Part shown: positions 9,695-19,607 of the stretch, piece after piece
How the letters are laid out: the number at the start of each line of letters is the position of its first letter
Position numbering within the stretch: position 1 is the stretch's first letter
Source of the DNA: Bacteroidales bacterium
GTDB taxonomy: Bacteria > Bacteroidota > Bacteroidia > Bacteroidales > JAAYJT01
NCBI GenBank assembly: GCA_014860575.1
Contig: JACZJK010000057.1
Span: 1-64,000, forward strand
Length of the DNA: 64,000 nucleotides
Direction of reading: 5' to 3'
Notes under the pieces: model-generated
Told to the model about the DNA's origin: nothing
Databases searched by the model: none
The model's input: the letters and a program-made list of their open reading frames with translations, nothing else
Made by a program: the position numbers and the translations under genes

Positions 9695-10033
9695 ATGGAT
9701 CCACACAAAATTGAACTCTTCTTCGCCACCCAGGCCAGCAAGTTTCAGCCCGAACATTTGCCCATTATCCGCAACTACCTCGAAAAAATGGATGATGACA
9801 AATTCTTTCGACTCCAAACCATGCAGTTTAAAGATCCCACGTTACTATTGGTACTTTCAATACTTGTCGGCCATTTTGGTGTTGACCGTTTTCTCCTGGA
9901 TCAAACCGGTGTTGGGATCGCAAAGCTGTTGACCTGTGGTGGCCTCGGCATCTGGACCCTTGTGGACTGGTTTCTGATCATGGGCCTTACACGTGAATAT
10001 AATTTCAACAAATTCATGCAAGTTGCCGTTTAG
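9695..10033 (+). CDS. TM2 domain membrane protein
   Basis: 112 residues. The first 45 residues are hydrophilic (MDPHKIELFFATQ). They are followed by a TM2 domain: two membrane segments around residues 50-70 and 80-100, with the conserved GHFGVDRFLL turn and GIWTLVDWFLIM. TM2 proteins are small inner-membrane proteins of unknown biochemical role. The gene overlaps the following DUF2752 gene by about 40 bases, and the two probably form one transcript. Confidence 0.85.
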   Translation: MDPHKIELFFATQASKFQPEHLPIIRNYLEKMDDDKFFRLQTMQFKDPTLLLVLSILVGHFGVDRFLLDQTGVGIAKLLTCGGLGIWTLVDWFLIMGLTREYNFNKFMQVAV

Positions 10034-10433
10034 GGTTTTACAGAATTTCTATTTCCGAAACCTGCTTGCCATCGTATTGATTACCGGTGGTTATGCATTG
10101 TATTTGTTGCCGCAGTTTTTGTCAATTGGCGGGATCAAAGGGCTTTGCATGTTCCGTTCAATCACCGGAATCCCTTGTCCGGGATGCGGAATGGGGAAAG
10201 CAAGCATACTTATATCTCAGGGAGATTTCTGGGGCGCTTTCCTGATGAACCCATTAGCAATTCCGTTTGCGCTTGCTGCCATAGCAGCTATTATCTGGCT
10301 GACTATTGATCTGATCAGAAAAAAAGAAACTTTTCTTCCTTTACTGAGCCGCAGGCTGAAATGGCCTTATTTTCTGTTTTTGTTAGCTATTATCGGAGGG
10401 GTTTGGGTGTGGAATATTATGAAGGATTTGTAG
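9993..10433 (+). CDS. DUF2752 family membrane protein
   Basis: Up to 146 residues. The DUF2752 hallmark is present: a Cys-rich loop CPGCGMGKA near residue 60, preceded by LCMFRSITGIP and followed by membrane segments near 80-105 and 125-142. Another hydrophobic segment is at about 22-42. The function of the family is unknown. The start is uncertain: ATG 9993 lies inside the TM2 gene, while the family-like sequence begins near residue 18, so an in-frame TTG at about 10020 could be used instead. It is convergent with the TolC-like gene at 10486. Confidence 0.75.
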   Translation: MNIISTNSCKLPFRVLQNFYFRNLLAIVLITGGYALYLLPQFLSIGGIKGLCMFRSITGIPCPGCGMGKASILISQGDFWGAFLMNPLAIPFALAAIAAIIWLTIDLIRKKETFLPLLSRRLKWPYFLFLLAIIGGVWVWNIMKDL

Positions 10434-10485
10434 CAATGGGTTGAAAATCAAAACTCATAGCTGAAATCTATTTTTCTTCCAACTT

Positions 10486-11793
10486 TTACTCCAGCAACCC
10501 CCCACTAATTTCCCTTAACTCAACTTCTACGATCTTGGCCTGATAGCGGGCGGTAATCAGCCTTCCCTCGGCCGCCAAATAGTTTTTCTGGGCTTCGCGC
10601 AGTTCAAAGCCTGAAAGTTCACCCAGGCGGAAACGTTCCATGGCAATGGCCAGGTTCATATCGGCCACTTCCAGGTTTTCAGCTTCGAAATCTGCAAGCT
10701 GAATTTTGCTCTGCATGCTCAGCCATGTTGCCATCAGGTCGGCTTCAAGCTGGTGACGAAATTCAAGAAGTTCAATTTCTGAACTTTCGAGCATAAGCCG
10801 TGCATTCTCTATCTGACGGTTCAGATTGAACCCGTTAAAAATATTCCATCCAACTGAAAGCCCGTAATTTATTCCAGAAGTACGGTTGGTCTTAATAAAA
10901 CCTGATTCTGACTCGGCGCTGACATAATTGTAACCCAGGTTCGCATTGAGACGTGGCATGCGGAGGGCTTGTATTTCGCGTAAATCCAGTGAAGCTATGC
11001 GATTGTCGGTAAAACTCATCTGTAGATAAGTGTTATTGGCCATCACCGCTTCATGAACGGCAGCCCATTCAGGTAAGATAACCTGGTCAATCTCGGCAGC
11101 AACTTCAAAATCAAAATTTATGTCACGCGCCATCAGGTTGTTGAGGCGTATTTTTGAGGTTCGCATGAGCTCCTCGCTATTCAACAAATCAGAACGATCC
11201 GTATTATAATCTACCTGGGCCTGCAAAATATCCAGCCTTGAAGCTGCGCCCAATTGGAATTTCTCATCAGCTAGCCTGATCCTTTCCTCTGAAATTGCAA
11301 TAGATTTGCCAATCACCTGCAAACGCTGCTTCTGGCGAACCAGGTCATAGTATGACGACAACACGCTGACGATGGTTTGCTCAATAATTGCCCGTGCAGC
11401 CAATTCGCCCATTGCTTCAAATTCCTTCAGTTTCTCGTAGCTTGCAAACATGGCCAGCCCGTCGAACAAGGTCCAGTTAAGGGCTGCATTCAGGTTCAAA
11501 GAGTTTGATTTAGCATTATCTCTTTCATTAATCTCACCCGAAAGGTATTCCTGACGGGAATTTTGAATATTGTTGTTTTGTGAAGCACCTAGGTCAATTG
11601 CAGGTAAAAAACCAGCATTACCGTAAGTCACATTGTTTGAAGAAATTTCCGCCTGCTTTCGGGCAATTCGGATCGAATAATTGTTTTCAAGTGCAATCTC
11701 AACGGCCTGATCTGGAGTTAACAATTCCTGTGAAAAACCCAGCAGCGGCATTAAGGAAACTAAAGTGAGAATTGATTTTATTTTGGAAAACAT
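10486..11793 (-). CDS. TolC-type outer-membrane efflux protein
   Basis: 435 residues with a signal peptide (MFSKIKSILTLVSL, cleavage near GFSQE). Two outer-membrane efflux protein repeats follow, rich in long amphipathic helices (LTPDQAVEIALENN, LDILQAQVDYNT, GELSGFELREAQKNYLAAE). It forms the trimeric outer-membrane channel for the RND pump encoded just upstream on the same strand. Gene order on the transcript is adaptor, pump, channel. Substrate is unknown. Confidence 0.9.
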   Translation of the reverse strand: MFSKIKSILTLVSLMPLLGFSQELLTPDQAVEIALENNYSIRIARKQAEISSNNVTYGNAGFLPAIDLGASQNNNIQNSRQEYLSGEINERDNAKSNSLNLNAALNWTLFDGLAMFASYEKLKEFEAMGELAARAIIEQTIVSVLSSYYDLVRQKQRLQVIGKSIAISEERIRLADEKFQLGAASRLDILQAQVDYNTDRSDLLNSEELMRTSKIRLNNLMARDINFDFEVAAEIDQVILPEWAAVHEAVMANNTYLQMSFTDNRIASLDLREIQALRMPRLNANLGYNYVSAESESGFIKTNRTSGINYGLSVGWNIFNGFNLNRQIENARLMLESSEIELLEFRHQLEADLMATWLSMQSKIQLADFEAENLEVADMNLAIAMERFRLGELSGFELREAQKNYLAAEGRLITARYQAKIVEVELREISGGLLE

Positions 11794-11935
11794 GTTTTTT
11801 TATTTTGTGATGCGGTGGTGCGGTGTCGAGTGGTTAATTGGTTGAATTGTTAATTGGTCAATTAGTGGAGTGATGGAGTATTGGAGTGATGAAGTAAATC
11901 TTTCTTGTTTCTTGTGTCTTGTTTCTTGGTTCTTC
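11794..11935. repeat. Low-complexity intergenic repeat between RND pump and TolC genes
   Basis: Short near-tandem units such as GGAGTGATGGAGTATTGGAGTGATG and TTAATTGGTTGAATTGTTAATTGG, then TTTCTTGTTTCTTGTGTCTTGTTTCTTGG. The same vocabulary recurs at 18132-18618, 28147-28417 and 29640-29935. No coding frame is evident. Confidence 0.6.
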
Positions 11936-14900
11936 TCACGCCGCTTCCACATTCGAAACATCTTTACTTTTCTCAGAAACAAATGAATAGATAGCAGGAA
12001 TCACATACAATGTGAGAATTGTTGCAAATAATAAACCACCAATGATTGCAGTTCCCATTGATGTACGGCTCTCAGCGCCGGCGCCTAAAGCAAGGGCAAT
12101 AGGTGTTACTCCCAGTATAGTTGATAAACTGGTCATCAAAATGGGTCTGAACCTTGCTACCGCCGCTCCCTTGATTGCTTCAAGCTTGTCCAGGCCTTGT
12201 GCTTTGCGCTGATTGGCGAATTCAACAATCAGAATACCATTCTTTGCTACCAACCCTATGAGCATGATCATACCAATCTGACTGAAAATATTCATAGTGT
12301 TCGCTAAATACCAAGTTGTGAGAATTGCACCGGCTAGCGCCAGCGGCACGGTAAACATTATGATCAGCGGATCGCGGAAACTTTCAAACTGAGCTGCGAG
12401 TACCAGGTAAATCAGGATCAATGCAAATACGAATGCAAAGACCAGGCTTGATGAACTTTCAGCAAAATCCTTTGAAGGCCCTGCAAGCGCTGTGCTGAAA
12501 CGGTCGTCGAGTACTTCATCGGCTATACGGTCCATTTCCAATATTCCCTGGCCAATGGTGACCCCATCAACCGGATTAGCTGATACGGTAGCAGAAACAA
12601 ACCTGTTATACCGGAACAACTGTGGTGGATTGGTTTCCTCACGAAGTTGTACCAGGTTGTCGAGCTGGATCATATCACCACGATTGTTTCGGACATAAAG
12701 CGACTGCAGATCAAGTGGTTTGTTGCGGTTTTCACGGTTCATCTGACCTATAACCTGGTATTGCTTGCCGTTCATCACAAAAAACCCGAACCGCTGTCCG
12801 CTGAATGCCAGTGAAAGTGTTTGTGCAATATCCATTGCTGAAACACCCAGGTTACGCGCCTTATCGCGGTCAATGCTTACGCTGATTTCAGGTTTATTGA
12901 AACGAAGGTTAAGATCGGCAAACTGAAACTTCGGACTGGCATATACTTCTTCCATAAAAAGCGGGACAATGTCTCTCAGCGCTTGAAAATTCGGAGCCTG
13001 AATCACATATTGAACGGGAAGTCCACCGCCTTGCCCGCCAATTGACTGATCCTGTGCAACAAAAACCCTTGCAGCTGAAAGCTCACGCACATGGCTTGAA
13101 ATAGCCGCTGCAATCTCCTGTTGTGATCTTGTACGTTGCGAAGGGTCAACCAGGCGCGTTCTAATAAACCCGGAATTAACAGAACTTGCTGCACCAAAAC
13201 CAGGACTTGTAATTGAAATCAAGGCGTCAATTTCAGGCACATCATTCTCCACAAGCTCAACCAGTTCATTCATATAGCTATCCATATACTCATAGGAAAC
13301 GCCCTCGGGTGCGGTGGCCACTATTCTGAGGCCGGAGCGGTCTTCAAGCGGGGCGAGTTCAGAAGGCAGCAAAGAACCAAAGCCCACGATCATTAAAATA
13401 GAAATGATGATGATCACAAATGCTATCCAGCGATGGTTCATAAAAGCATTAAGCGAGTCGCGATACCAGCCGGTAAGATTATTAAAGAAAGGTTCAGTTT
13501 TATTATAAAGCCAGTTATGCTTTTCACGTTTTTTCAGGATGCGTGTTGAAAGCATTGGCGTGAGCGTGAGTGCAACAAAGCTTGAAATGATGACGGAACC
13601 GGCAAGCACTATGCCAAATTCGCGGAACAGGCGACCGGTAATCCCTTCTAAAAATATGACAGGCAAAAACACAGCCGCCAGCGCTATTGTAGTGGCAATA
13701 ACGGCAAAAAATATTTCTGCCGAACCCCGTATACCGGCTTCAACCGGCGATAATCCTGCTTCGATTTTTGTGTAAATGTTTTCCAGCACCACAATAGCAT
13801 CGTCAACCACCAGGCCTATGGCAAGCACAATGCCAAGCAGCGTAAGCACATTGATTGTGAACCCTGCAAGATACATGATGAAAAAGGAGCCTATGAGGCT
13901 AATGGGAATTACGATTACCGGAATGATGGTGGTACGCCAGTCGCGGAGGAAAAAGAAAATGATGAGTACAACCAGGAAAAAGGCAATAAAAATTGATTGC
14001 TGCACTTCTTTGATAGAGTTGCGGATGTACTCTGTGGTATCGAACCCGATAGCGGTTTTGATATCTGCCGGAAGATCTTTTCTTATTTGCTCAAGCCTGT
14101 GGTAAAACTCATCGGCAATTTCAATATGGTTCGAACCAGGTTGAGGTGTAATAGCGTTTCCTACCATAGGAACCCCATCGCGGCGAAGCAATGTGCGTTC
14201 ATTTTCCGGACCCAACTCAGCAACACCCAAATCCCTGAAACGGATTACTGCGTTGTTATCTTCTTTGATGATAAGATTGCCAAATTCCTCTGGCGTTTCA
14301 AGGCGGCTCAAGGTGCGAACCGTGAGTTCCGTTGCATTGCCTTCGATGCGACCTGATGGCAGCTCAACATTTTCACGGAGCAATGCGGTGCGGACATCAA
14401 GAGGCGTAAGTCCATAAGCGGCAAGTTTCAAAGGATCCATATATAAGCGCATGGAGTAGCGCTTGGCGCCCCAGATACCAACCTGGCTGACACCCGGAAT
14501 GGTTTGAAAGCGTTCCTTGAAAATCCGGTCGGCTATATCTGTCAATTCAAGTAGTGAGCGTGATTCGCTTGCAATATTCAGGAAAATGATCGGGCTGCCA
14601 TCAGCATCCGATTTTGAAACCACGGGTGGATCAGCATCAGCTGGTAAGCGAAACAATGACCTTGCAACGCGGTCGCGCACATCGTTGGCAGCAGCTTCAA
14701 GATCAACACCAAGGTCAAATTCAACGCGTATTCCGCTACGCCCATCGCGGCTTGTGGATGTAAGGGTGCGTATGCCCGCAATCCCGTTAATGGATTCTTC
14801 GAGCGGTTCGGTAATCTGCGATTCGATGATGTCGGCATTGGCGCCCACATAATTGGTGCTCACATTGATAATCGGAGGATCAACGCTGGGATACTCACGG

Positions 14901-15001
14901 ACGCCAAGGAAGTTCAACCCAATGAGACCAAAAATGATAATGACAATTGACATTACCGTTGCTAAAACCGGACGTTGTATGCTGAGTGATGAAAGGCCCA
15001 T
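11936..15001 (-). CDS. RND efflux pump, AcrB/HAE1 family permease
   Basis: 1021 residues, typical for an inner-membrane RND transporter: one N-terminal membrane helix, a large periplasmic porter loop, membrane helices 2-7, a second loop and helices 8-12. TM4 carries the proton-relay pair (GLVVDDAIVVLENI, near residue 400). It opens with SIQRPVLATVMSIV and has the GVREYPSVDPP motif of the HAE1 branch. With the adaptor (15129) and TolC protein (10486) it forms a drug or toxic-compound exporter driven by proton motive force. The substrate cannot be inferred, and no dedicated regulator is adjacent. Confidence 0.95.
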   Translation of the reverse strand: MGLSSLSIQRPVLATVMSIVIIIFGLIGLNFLGVREYPSVDPPIINVSTNYVGANADIIESQITEPLEESINGIAGIRTLTSTSRDGRSGIRVEFDLGVDLEAAANDVRDRVARSLFRLPADADPPVVSKSDADGSPIIFLNIASESRSLLELTDIADRIFKERFQTIPGVSQVGIWGAKRYSMRLYMDPLKLAAYGLTPLDVRTALLRENVELPSGRIEGNATELTVRTLSRLETPEEFGNLIIKEDNNAVIRFRDLGVAELGPENERTLLRRDGVPMVGNAITPQPGSNHIEIADEFYHRLEQIRKDLPADIKTAIGFDTTEYIRNSIKEVQQSIFIAFFLVVLIIFFFLRDWRTTIIPVIVIPISLIGSFFIMYLAGFTINVLTLLGIVLAIGLVVDDAIVVLENIYTKIEAGLSPVEAGIRGSAEIFFAVIATTIALAAVFLPVIFLEGITGRLFREFGIVLAGSVIISSFVALTLTPMLSTRILKKREKHNWLYNKTEPFFNNLTGWYRDSLNAFMNHRWIAFVIIIISILMIVGFGSLLPSELAPLEDRSGLRIVATAPEGVSYEYMDSYMNELVELVENDVPEIDALISITSPGFGAASSVNSGFIRTRLVDPSQRTRSQQEIAAAISSHVRELSAARVFVAQDQSIGGQGGGLPVQYVIQAPNFQALRDIVPLFMEEVYASPKFQFADLNLRFNKPEISVSIDRDKARNLGVSAMDIAQTLSLAFSGQRFGFFVMNGKQYQVIGQMNRENRNKPLDLQSLYVRNNRGDMIQLDNLVQLREETNPPQLFRYNRFVSATVSANPVDGVTIGQGILEMDRIADEVLDDRFSTALAGPSKDFAESSSSLVFAFVFALILIYLVLAAQFESFRDPLIIMFTVPLALAGAILTTWYLANTMNIFSQIGMIMLIGLVAKNGILIVEFANQRKAQGLDKLEAIKGAAVARFRPILMTSLSTILGVTPIALALGAGAESRTSMGTAIIGGLLFATILTLYVIPAIYSFVSEKSKDVSNVEAA

Positions 15002-15009
15002 GGGATAAA

Positions 15010-15070
15010 TTAGGATTGTGGATTGACGATTTCAGATTTACGAATTCAGATTTACGAATTACGATTTAGA
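15010..15070. repeat. Short AT-rich tandem repeat
   Basis: Repeated units close to CAGATTTACGAATT between the adaptor and pump genes. No coding content. It is related in style to GATTTACGATTTACG at about 28150. Confidence 0.5.
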
Positions 15071-15128
15071 AAGTAAGATGTGGGCATAGATCCCAGTTTC
15101 AGTTATGTGACCGGCTCCTGACAACACC

Positions 15129-16199
15129 TTAATTTATTTCGCTTAGCGTAACTGGCATTCCTTTTCTTAACTGAAGAATTCCAGTTGTAATGATTGTGTC
15201 TCCCGGGTTCAGACCTGAAGTGATCTGGATTAAATCACTGGTGCGTATTCCGGTTTCTACTTCCATGGGTTCAGCAATGCCATTCTTATAAAGATAAACA
15301 AGTTGTGTTCCCAACATAGGAACCAGCGCTTCAGTAGGAATGGTAACCGCTTCGTAATAAGTGTTGAGCACAAGCTCAACCGTAGCAAAGGAGCCGGGAA
15401 TCACATCGAGTCCAGGATTTGAATACAACGCCCTGAGTCGCAGTGTGCGTGTAGCCTGATCAATGATTGGCTCCACAGCATAAACTTTGGCTTCATATTG
15501 TTTGCTTGCATTTCCGAAGGAAAAACTAATTGGGTTGCCGGGCTTTACTTCAGAGGCGTAACGCTCAGGAATTGAAAATTCAATTTTTACAGGTTGCATT
15601 TTCACCAACGAAGCAATGCGGGTTCCAGGGCTGATATAACTTCCTTCGCTCACCATCCTCAAGCCGATAATTCCATCAAAAGGAGCTTTTATCTGGGTTT
15701 TGGCAATTTGTGCTTCAACCATCAGCATTTCTGCCTGATTGGTATTCAGGTCAGCCAGCGCCCTGTCATACACTTCCTGGCTTACGGCTTCTTTCTCCAA
15801 TAGCATTCGCTGGCGGAATTCACGCTCTTCCAGCAGCGCTTCCTGGTATTTGAACCGTTGCAATTGGGCTTGCATGTCGGCATCATTGATGGTAAGTAAA
15901 AGGTCGCCTTTGCGAACCCTCTCCCCTTCCTTAAAATAAATTGCTGTAATCTTTCCGGAAGCTTCACTTGAAAGCTCAACCGATTCATCGGGCAGTACTG
16001 TACCGCTGGTAAAAATACGGTTGTCGAGATCAGCCGGATTTACAATCAAAGCCTTTACCGGAAGCCCTGAAGGAGCAACTGATTCAACTGAAGTTGCCTT
16101 CTTATCGAAATTGAACCAATCGAGCCGGCGTCCCAGAAGGAAGAGCAAAACAAGCACTACAAGCAGAATAAGAAGAATTCTTTTAAGTATTTTATCCAT
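15129..16199 (-). CDS. RND periplasmic adaptor (membrane fusion protein)
   Basis: 356 residues. One N-terminal membrane anchor (residues about 6-24, LLILLVVLVLLFLLG) is followed by the biotinyl-lipoyl-like half motifs (SSEASGKITAIYFKEGERVRKGDLL and APFDGIIGLRMVSEGSYIS), a helical hairpin between them, and a beta-barrel domain. It bridges the RND pump and TolC channel. It is the first gene of the adaptor-pump-channel operon; the pump starts 127 bases downstream. Confidence 0.92.
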   Translation of the reverse strand: MDKILKRILLILLVVLVLLFLLGRRLDWFNFDKKATSVESVAPSGLPVKALIVNPADLDNRIFTSGTVLPDESVELSSEASGKITAIYFKEGERVRKGDLLLTINDADMQAQLQRFKYQEALLEEREFRQRMLLEKEAVSQEVYDRALADLNTNQAEMLMVEAQIAKTQIKAPFDGIIGLRMVSEGSYISPGTRIASLVKMQPVKIEFSIPERYASEVKPGNPISFSFGNASKQYEAKVYAVEPIIDQATRTLRLRALYSNPGLDVIPGSFATVELVLNTYYEAVTIPTEALVPMLGTQLVYLYKNGIAEPMEVETGIRTSDLIQITSGLNPGDTIITTGILQLRKGMPVTLSEIN

Positions 16200-16237
16200 C
16201 TATTTTATTGAAAAAGTCCCTATTTAAAAACCGGGCG

Positions 16238-16245
16238 CAAAGTTA
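16238..16245 (-). promoter_or_regulatory. Candidate -7 element for the RND operon
   Basis: TAACTTTG on the minus strand (followed by CGC) fits TAnnTTTG and lies about 38 bases before the adaptor ATG. No clear TTTG is found at the -33 position. Confidence 0.4.
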
Positions 16246-16655
16246 GTCATTAACACTCATTTAAGAGCAGGCTGGCAATTTGTAATATAGGTTAGCCATG
16301 AAAAATGCAACCTGTATATAAACCTCCCAATGAATTAACACATAAAAAAAGGTCTTTGTTTGACAACGGATGAGCAGAAAGCTTGCGATCAAAAAGAAAT
16401 AATTTTGTCGAATGCTAGTGAGAAGATTCTGAAGTGCTTCGCAAAGGCGGCACTTTAAATATTAATCGTACATTCGTAACAATTTGAGTTAGCATGTTGG
16501 AAAATTCAGTCACCCTCAAAATTAGGAAGCACTCGTAAAACATTTATGAGTCAGAATGTGTTCAACTCTTAGCTCTATTCACTCAAACAAAATATCTTCA
16601 TTAGTGTTTATGGAGTATTAAAAAAACGATTTTTATCAAACATGTATAACCCATC
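16246..16655. other. Divergent intergenic region (RND adaptor / crtI)
   Basis: About 410 bases between two divergent genes. No protein frame, hairpin terminator or strong inverted repeat was seen. It should hold the crtI promoter, but no TAnnTTTG is close to the crtI ATG; the nearest match, TAATTTTG near 16403, is some 250 bases upstream. Confidence 0.5.
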
Positions 16656-18131
16656 ATGAACAAACATGCAGTAATCATTGGCGCAGGATTTTCCGGACTT
16701 TCGGCAGCAGCTTTTCTTGCCCGCGCAGGCTTTGAAGTGAGTGTGTTAGAGAAAAACTCAATGCCAGGCGGGCGGGCACGTAAGTTCGAAGCCAAAGGTT
16801 TCACGTTCGATATGGGACCAAGCTGGTATTGGATGCCTGATGTTATGGACAATTTTTTCTCGGCTTTTGATCGGAAAACCAGCGATTATTTTGAGCTCAA
16901 GCGCCTGGACCCGTCTTACAGGGTTTACTTTGGTAAGGATGACTTTGTTGAAATTCCCTCAGATGTGGAAGAAACAATTGCATTGTTCGAACGCTTGGAG
17001 CCAGGAGCCGGAAGAAAACTGCAAAAATTTCTTATCGAAGCTGAGAGAAAATATACCATCGGCATCAATCAGTTTGCCACCAAACCTTCACTCTCCATAA
17101 AGGAATTTGCACAATGGAGATTGCTCAAACACTTGTTTGCCATGCATTTGTTCCGATCCTTTCACAGCCATGTAGCACGCTATTTTAAAAACCCGCGGAT
17201 TCACAGGCTGCTCGAATTCCCTATCCTCTTTCTGGGCGGCACCGGCGACACCACACCCGCATTATACAGCCTGATGAATTATGGAGATCTCAAGATGGGA
17301 ACATGGTATCCCATGGGAGGAATGTACGAGTTGGTTGATGCGATGCACAAACTGGCTGTTGAAATGGGTGCTACATTCCACTTTGAAACCGAAGCCAAAG
17401 AACTCGAAATCAAAGATGGAGTAATTAACGCCGTTATAACAAAAAAGGGACGCTTTGAAGCCGATTATGTCATTGGCGCAGGAGATTATCATTATATAGA
17501 ACAAAACCTGCTTCCCGAAAAATACCGCATGTATTCCAAATCATACTGGGCTAAACGGGTTATGTCTCCGAGTTCTCTGATTTTTTATATTGGCCTTGAT
17601 AAGAAGCTGGAAGGTTTCCTGCATCACACTTTGCTGTTTGATACCAACTTCGACATACATGCAGCTGAGATTTATGGCAAGCCTCGCTGGCCCAGCGACC
17701 CGGCGCTTTATGTAAGTGCGACCTCAAAGACCGACCCCAGTGTTGCCGCCGCAGGCCAGGAGAACCTGATGGTGCTCATCCCTGTGGCAACCGGATTGGA
17801 AGATACAGAAGCAATACGGGAACACTATTTTAACATAGTAATGAAACGACTTGAAGATATCAGTGGACAGAAAATCCACGAACATGTGATTTATAAGCGC
17901 TCTTATGCACACAATGATTTTATCTGCGATTACCATGCATACAAAGGCAATGCCTATGGACTGGCAAATACGCTGATGCAAACAGCATTTTTAAAACCCA
18001 GGATGAAAAGCCGGAAATTAAAAAACCTGTATTTTAGCGGACAGTTAACCGTTCCTGGCCCCGGTGTTCCCCCAGCCATCATGTCGGGAAGGATTGCGGC
18101 GGAGGAGATTCTTAAAAATGTGATGCTGTGA
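16656..18131 (+). CDS. crtI: Phytoene desaturase (CrtI family)
   Basis: 491 residues. The N-terminal FAD-binding GxGxxG site (IGAGFSGLSAAAFL, residues 8-21) is followed by the PGGRARKF motif. The C-terminal signature VPGPGVPPAIMSGRIAAEE is typical of CrtI-type desaturases. The enzyme converts colourless phytoene to lycopene or a related polyene. It is the first gene of a carotenoid group (crtI, crtB, idi, crtZ) on the plus strand, but unlike compact operons the crtI-crtB spacer is 487 bases of repeats. A carotenoid isomerase-like or diapophytoene role is less likely given the crtB neighbour. Confidence 0.93.
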   Translation: MNKHAVIIGAGFSGLSAAAFLARAGFEVSVLEKNSMPGGRARKFEAKGFTFDMGPSWYWMPDVMDNFFSAFDRKTSDYFELKRLDPSYRVYFGKDDFVEIPSDVEETIALFERLEPGAGRKLQKFLIEAERKYTIGINQFATKPSLSIKEFAQWRLLKHLFAMHLFRSFHSHVARYFKNPRIHRLLEFPILFLGGTGDTTPALYSLMNYGDLKMGTWYPMGGMYELVDAMHKLAVEMGATFHFETEAKELEIKDGVINAVITKKGRFEADYVIGAGDYHYIEQNLLPEKYRMYSKSYWAKRVMSPSSLIFYIGLDKKLEGFLHHTLLFDTNFDIHAAEIYGKPRWPSDPALYVSATSKTDPSVAAAGQENLMVLIPVATGLEDTEAIREHYFNIVMKRLEDISGQKIHEHVIYKRSYAHNDFICDYHAYKGNAYGLANTLMQTAFLKPRMKSRKLKNLYFSGQLTVPGPGVPPAIMSGRIAAEEILKNVML

Positions 18132-18618
18132 TGCAGTGGGCGAGGTAGTTTGCGATGAGGGGGTATTGGAGTAATGGAGTGATGGAGTGATGGAATTCTT
18201 AATTCAAAATTCCAGATTTAAGATTCATAAATCTACAAATGACATCAATTTTATATTTGAAATTCTGGAATTTGGGTTTTGAACTTTGGATTTTGGGCTT
18301 TGATGTTTGGTTAATTAGTGGAAATGGAGTGGTGAATGGTTAATTAGTTAGTTGGTATGGGTCAATATAGTGATGGAGTAGTGGAGTGATGGATTATTGT
18401 GACTAAGTTTGCGAAGAGCTCATCCCCCTTGGAGAAGGGGGTTAGGGGGATTGACCGATTTAACTAACTGGTATTCAGCAAATCATTGATACGGTAGCTT
18501 GGAGCTTGGAACTTGGGACTTGGATTTTGGAACTTGGGATTTGGGACTTGGGGCTTGGAACTTGGGGCTTGGAACTTGAGACTTTGAACTTGGAACTTTG
18601 AACTTTGAATTTAACACG
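18132..18618. repeat. Composite low-complexity repeat region between crtI and crtB
   Basis: Several repeat blocks in series: GGAGTGATGGAG units (about 18165-18192 and 18365-18395); a roughly 120-base segment (18181-18302) recurring near 29745-29862, with AAATTCCAG and CTGGAATTT as inverted ends; a hairpin CCCCCTT-GGAG-AAGGGGG at 18424-18441; and GGAACTTGGGACTTGG and TTGAACTTTGAACTT tandem units up to the crtB start. No gene is visible. Confidence 0.75.
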
Positions 18619-19461
18619 ATGAAAGAGCTTTTCGATATGATTTCACGCGAGTCGAGCAAGATGACAACTACTACTTATAGTACGTCTTTCTCGCTTGGTA
18701 TTAAGTTCTTTAGCAAGAAGTTTCACGACCCAATCTATGCAATTTATGGGTTTGTGCGCTTTGCCGACGAGATCGTGGATTCTTTTCATGGGTTCGATAA
18801 AGCAAAATTGCTCAAACGCTTTTCTGAAGACACTTACCAGGCCATTGAGGAAGGAATCAGTCTGAACCCAATTTTGAATAATTTCCAGGCAACGGTGAAT
18901 AAATATAAAATTGATCGGGTGCTGATTGAGCTCTTTCTCAGAAGCATGGAGATGGATCTCACGAAAAAAGTTTACGATACTGCCGATGAATACAAGGAAT
19001 ATATCTTTGGCTCGGCCGATGTGGTGGGTTTGATGTGTTTGCGTGTTTTCTGCGAAGGCAATAACGAGAAATTTCAGGAATTAAAGCCACGTGCTATGCG
19101 CCTGGGATCAGCTTTTCAGAAAATCAATTTTCTCCGCGATCTCAAAGCTGATCATTATGGTTTGGGTCGAACCTATTTCCCTGGTGTGAATATGGATAAG
19201 TTTGATGAAACCGAGAAAAAGAAGATAGAAGACGATATTCAGAAAGATTTCGACGAAGCACTAGCCGGAATCAAGCAGTTGCCTGAAGGTGCAAAGTTTG
19301 GGGTGTATGTGGCTTATGTTTACTTTTACGCCTTGCTGAAAAAGATCAAACGTTTACCGGCAAAACGCGTTTTGAACGAAAGGGTTCGTATCAGCGACCA
19401 AAATAAATACTGGTTGCTTGTGACCTCGCTTGCAAAGTATAAAACCGGGTTGCTGAATTAA
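18619..19461 (+). CDS. crtB: Phytoene synthase
   Basis: 280 residues from ATG 18619 (MKELFDMISRESSKM). An in-frame ATG at 18598 adds 7 residues but lies inside the tandem repeat, so it is disfavoured. The first aspartate-rich motif DEIVD is at 50-54; the second, INFLRDLKADHYGLGRTYFP, is near 170. It condenses two geranylgeranyl diphosphates head-to-head to phytoene. It works upstream of CrtI; the family also includes squalene synthases, but the carotenoid context supports CrtB. Confidence 0.93.
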   Translation: MKELFDMISRESSKMTTTTYSTSFSLGIKFFSKKFHDPIYAIYGFVRFADEIVDSFHGFDKAKLLKRFSEDTYQAIEEGISLNPILNNFQATVNKYKIDRVLIELFLRSMEMDLTKKVYDTADEYKEYIFGSADVVGLMCLRVFCEGNNEKFQELKPRAMRLGSAFQKINFLRDLKADHYGLGRTYFPGVNMDKFDETEKKKIEDDIQKDFDEALAGIKQLPEGAKFGVYVAYVYFYALLKKIKRLPAKRVLNERVRISDQNKYWLLVTSLAKYKTGLLN

Positions 19462-19490
19462 GACCGAATTTGTCTCTAAAGGCCAAATCT

Positions 19491-19561
19491 TGTCATCCTG
19501 AACGAAGTGAAGGATCTATTTCTAGCTGTAAATCAGATTCTTCGCTCCACTCAAAATGACA
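19491..19561. repeat. Imperfect palindromic repeat (TGTCATCCTGAACGAAG type)
   Basis: The left arm GTCATCCTGAACGAAGTG and right arm ending CGCTCCACTCAAAATGAC pair over about 26 bp with a few mismatches. This arm sequence is a widespread intergenic repeat in Bacteroidota genomes. It lies in the crtB-idi spacer and could form a large hairpin in the mRNA. Confidence 0.7.
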
Positions 19562-19607
19562 AAATATAATAAATAAAAAAGTTTTCAGACGGAAAGAAAA
19601 TATAAAT

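Noticed and set aside
13539-14417. Several plus-strand frames of 75-120 codons opposite the RND pump
   Set aside because: All are antisense to well-conserved RND sequence and show no family motif.
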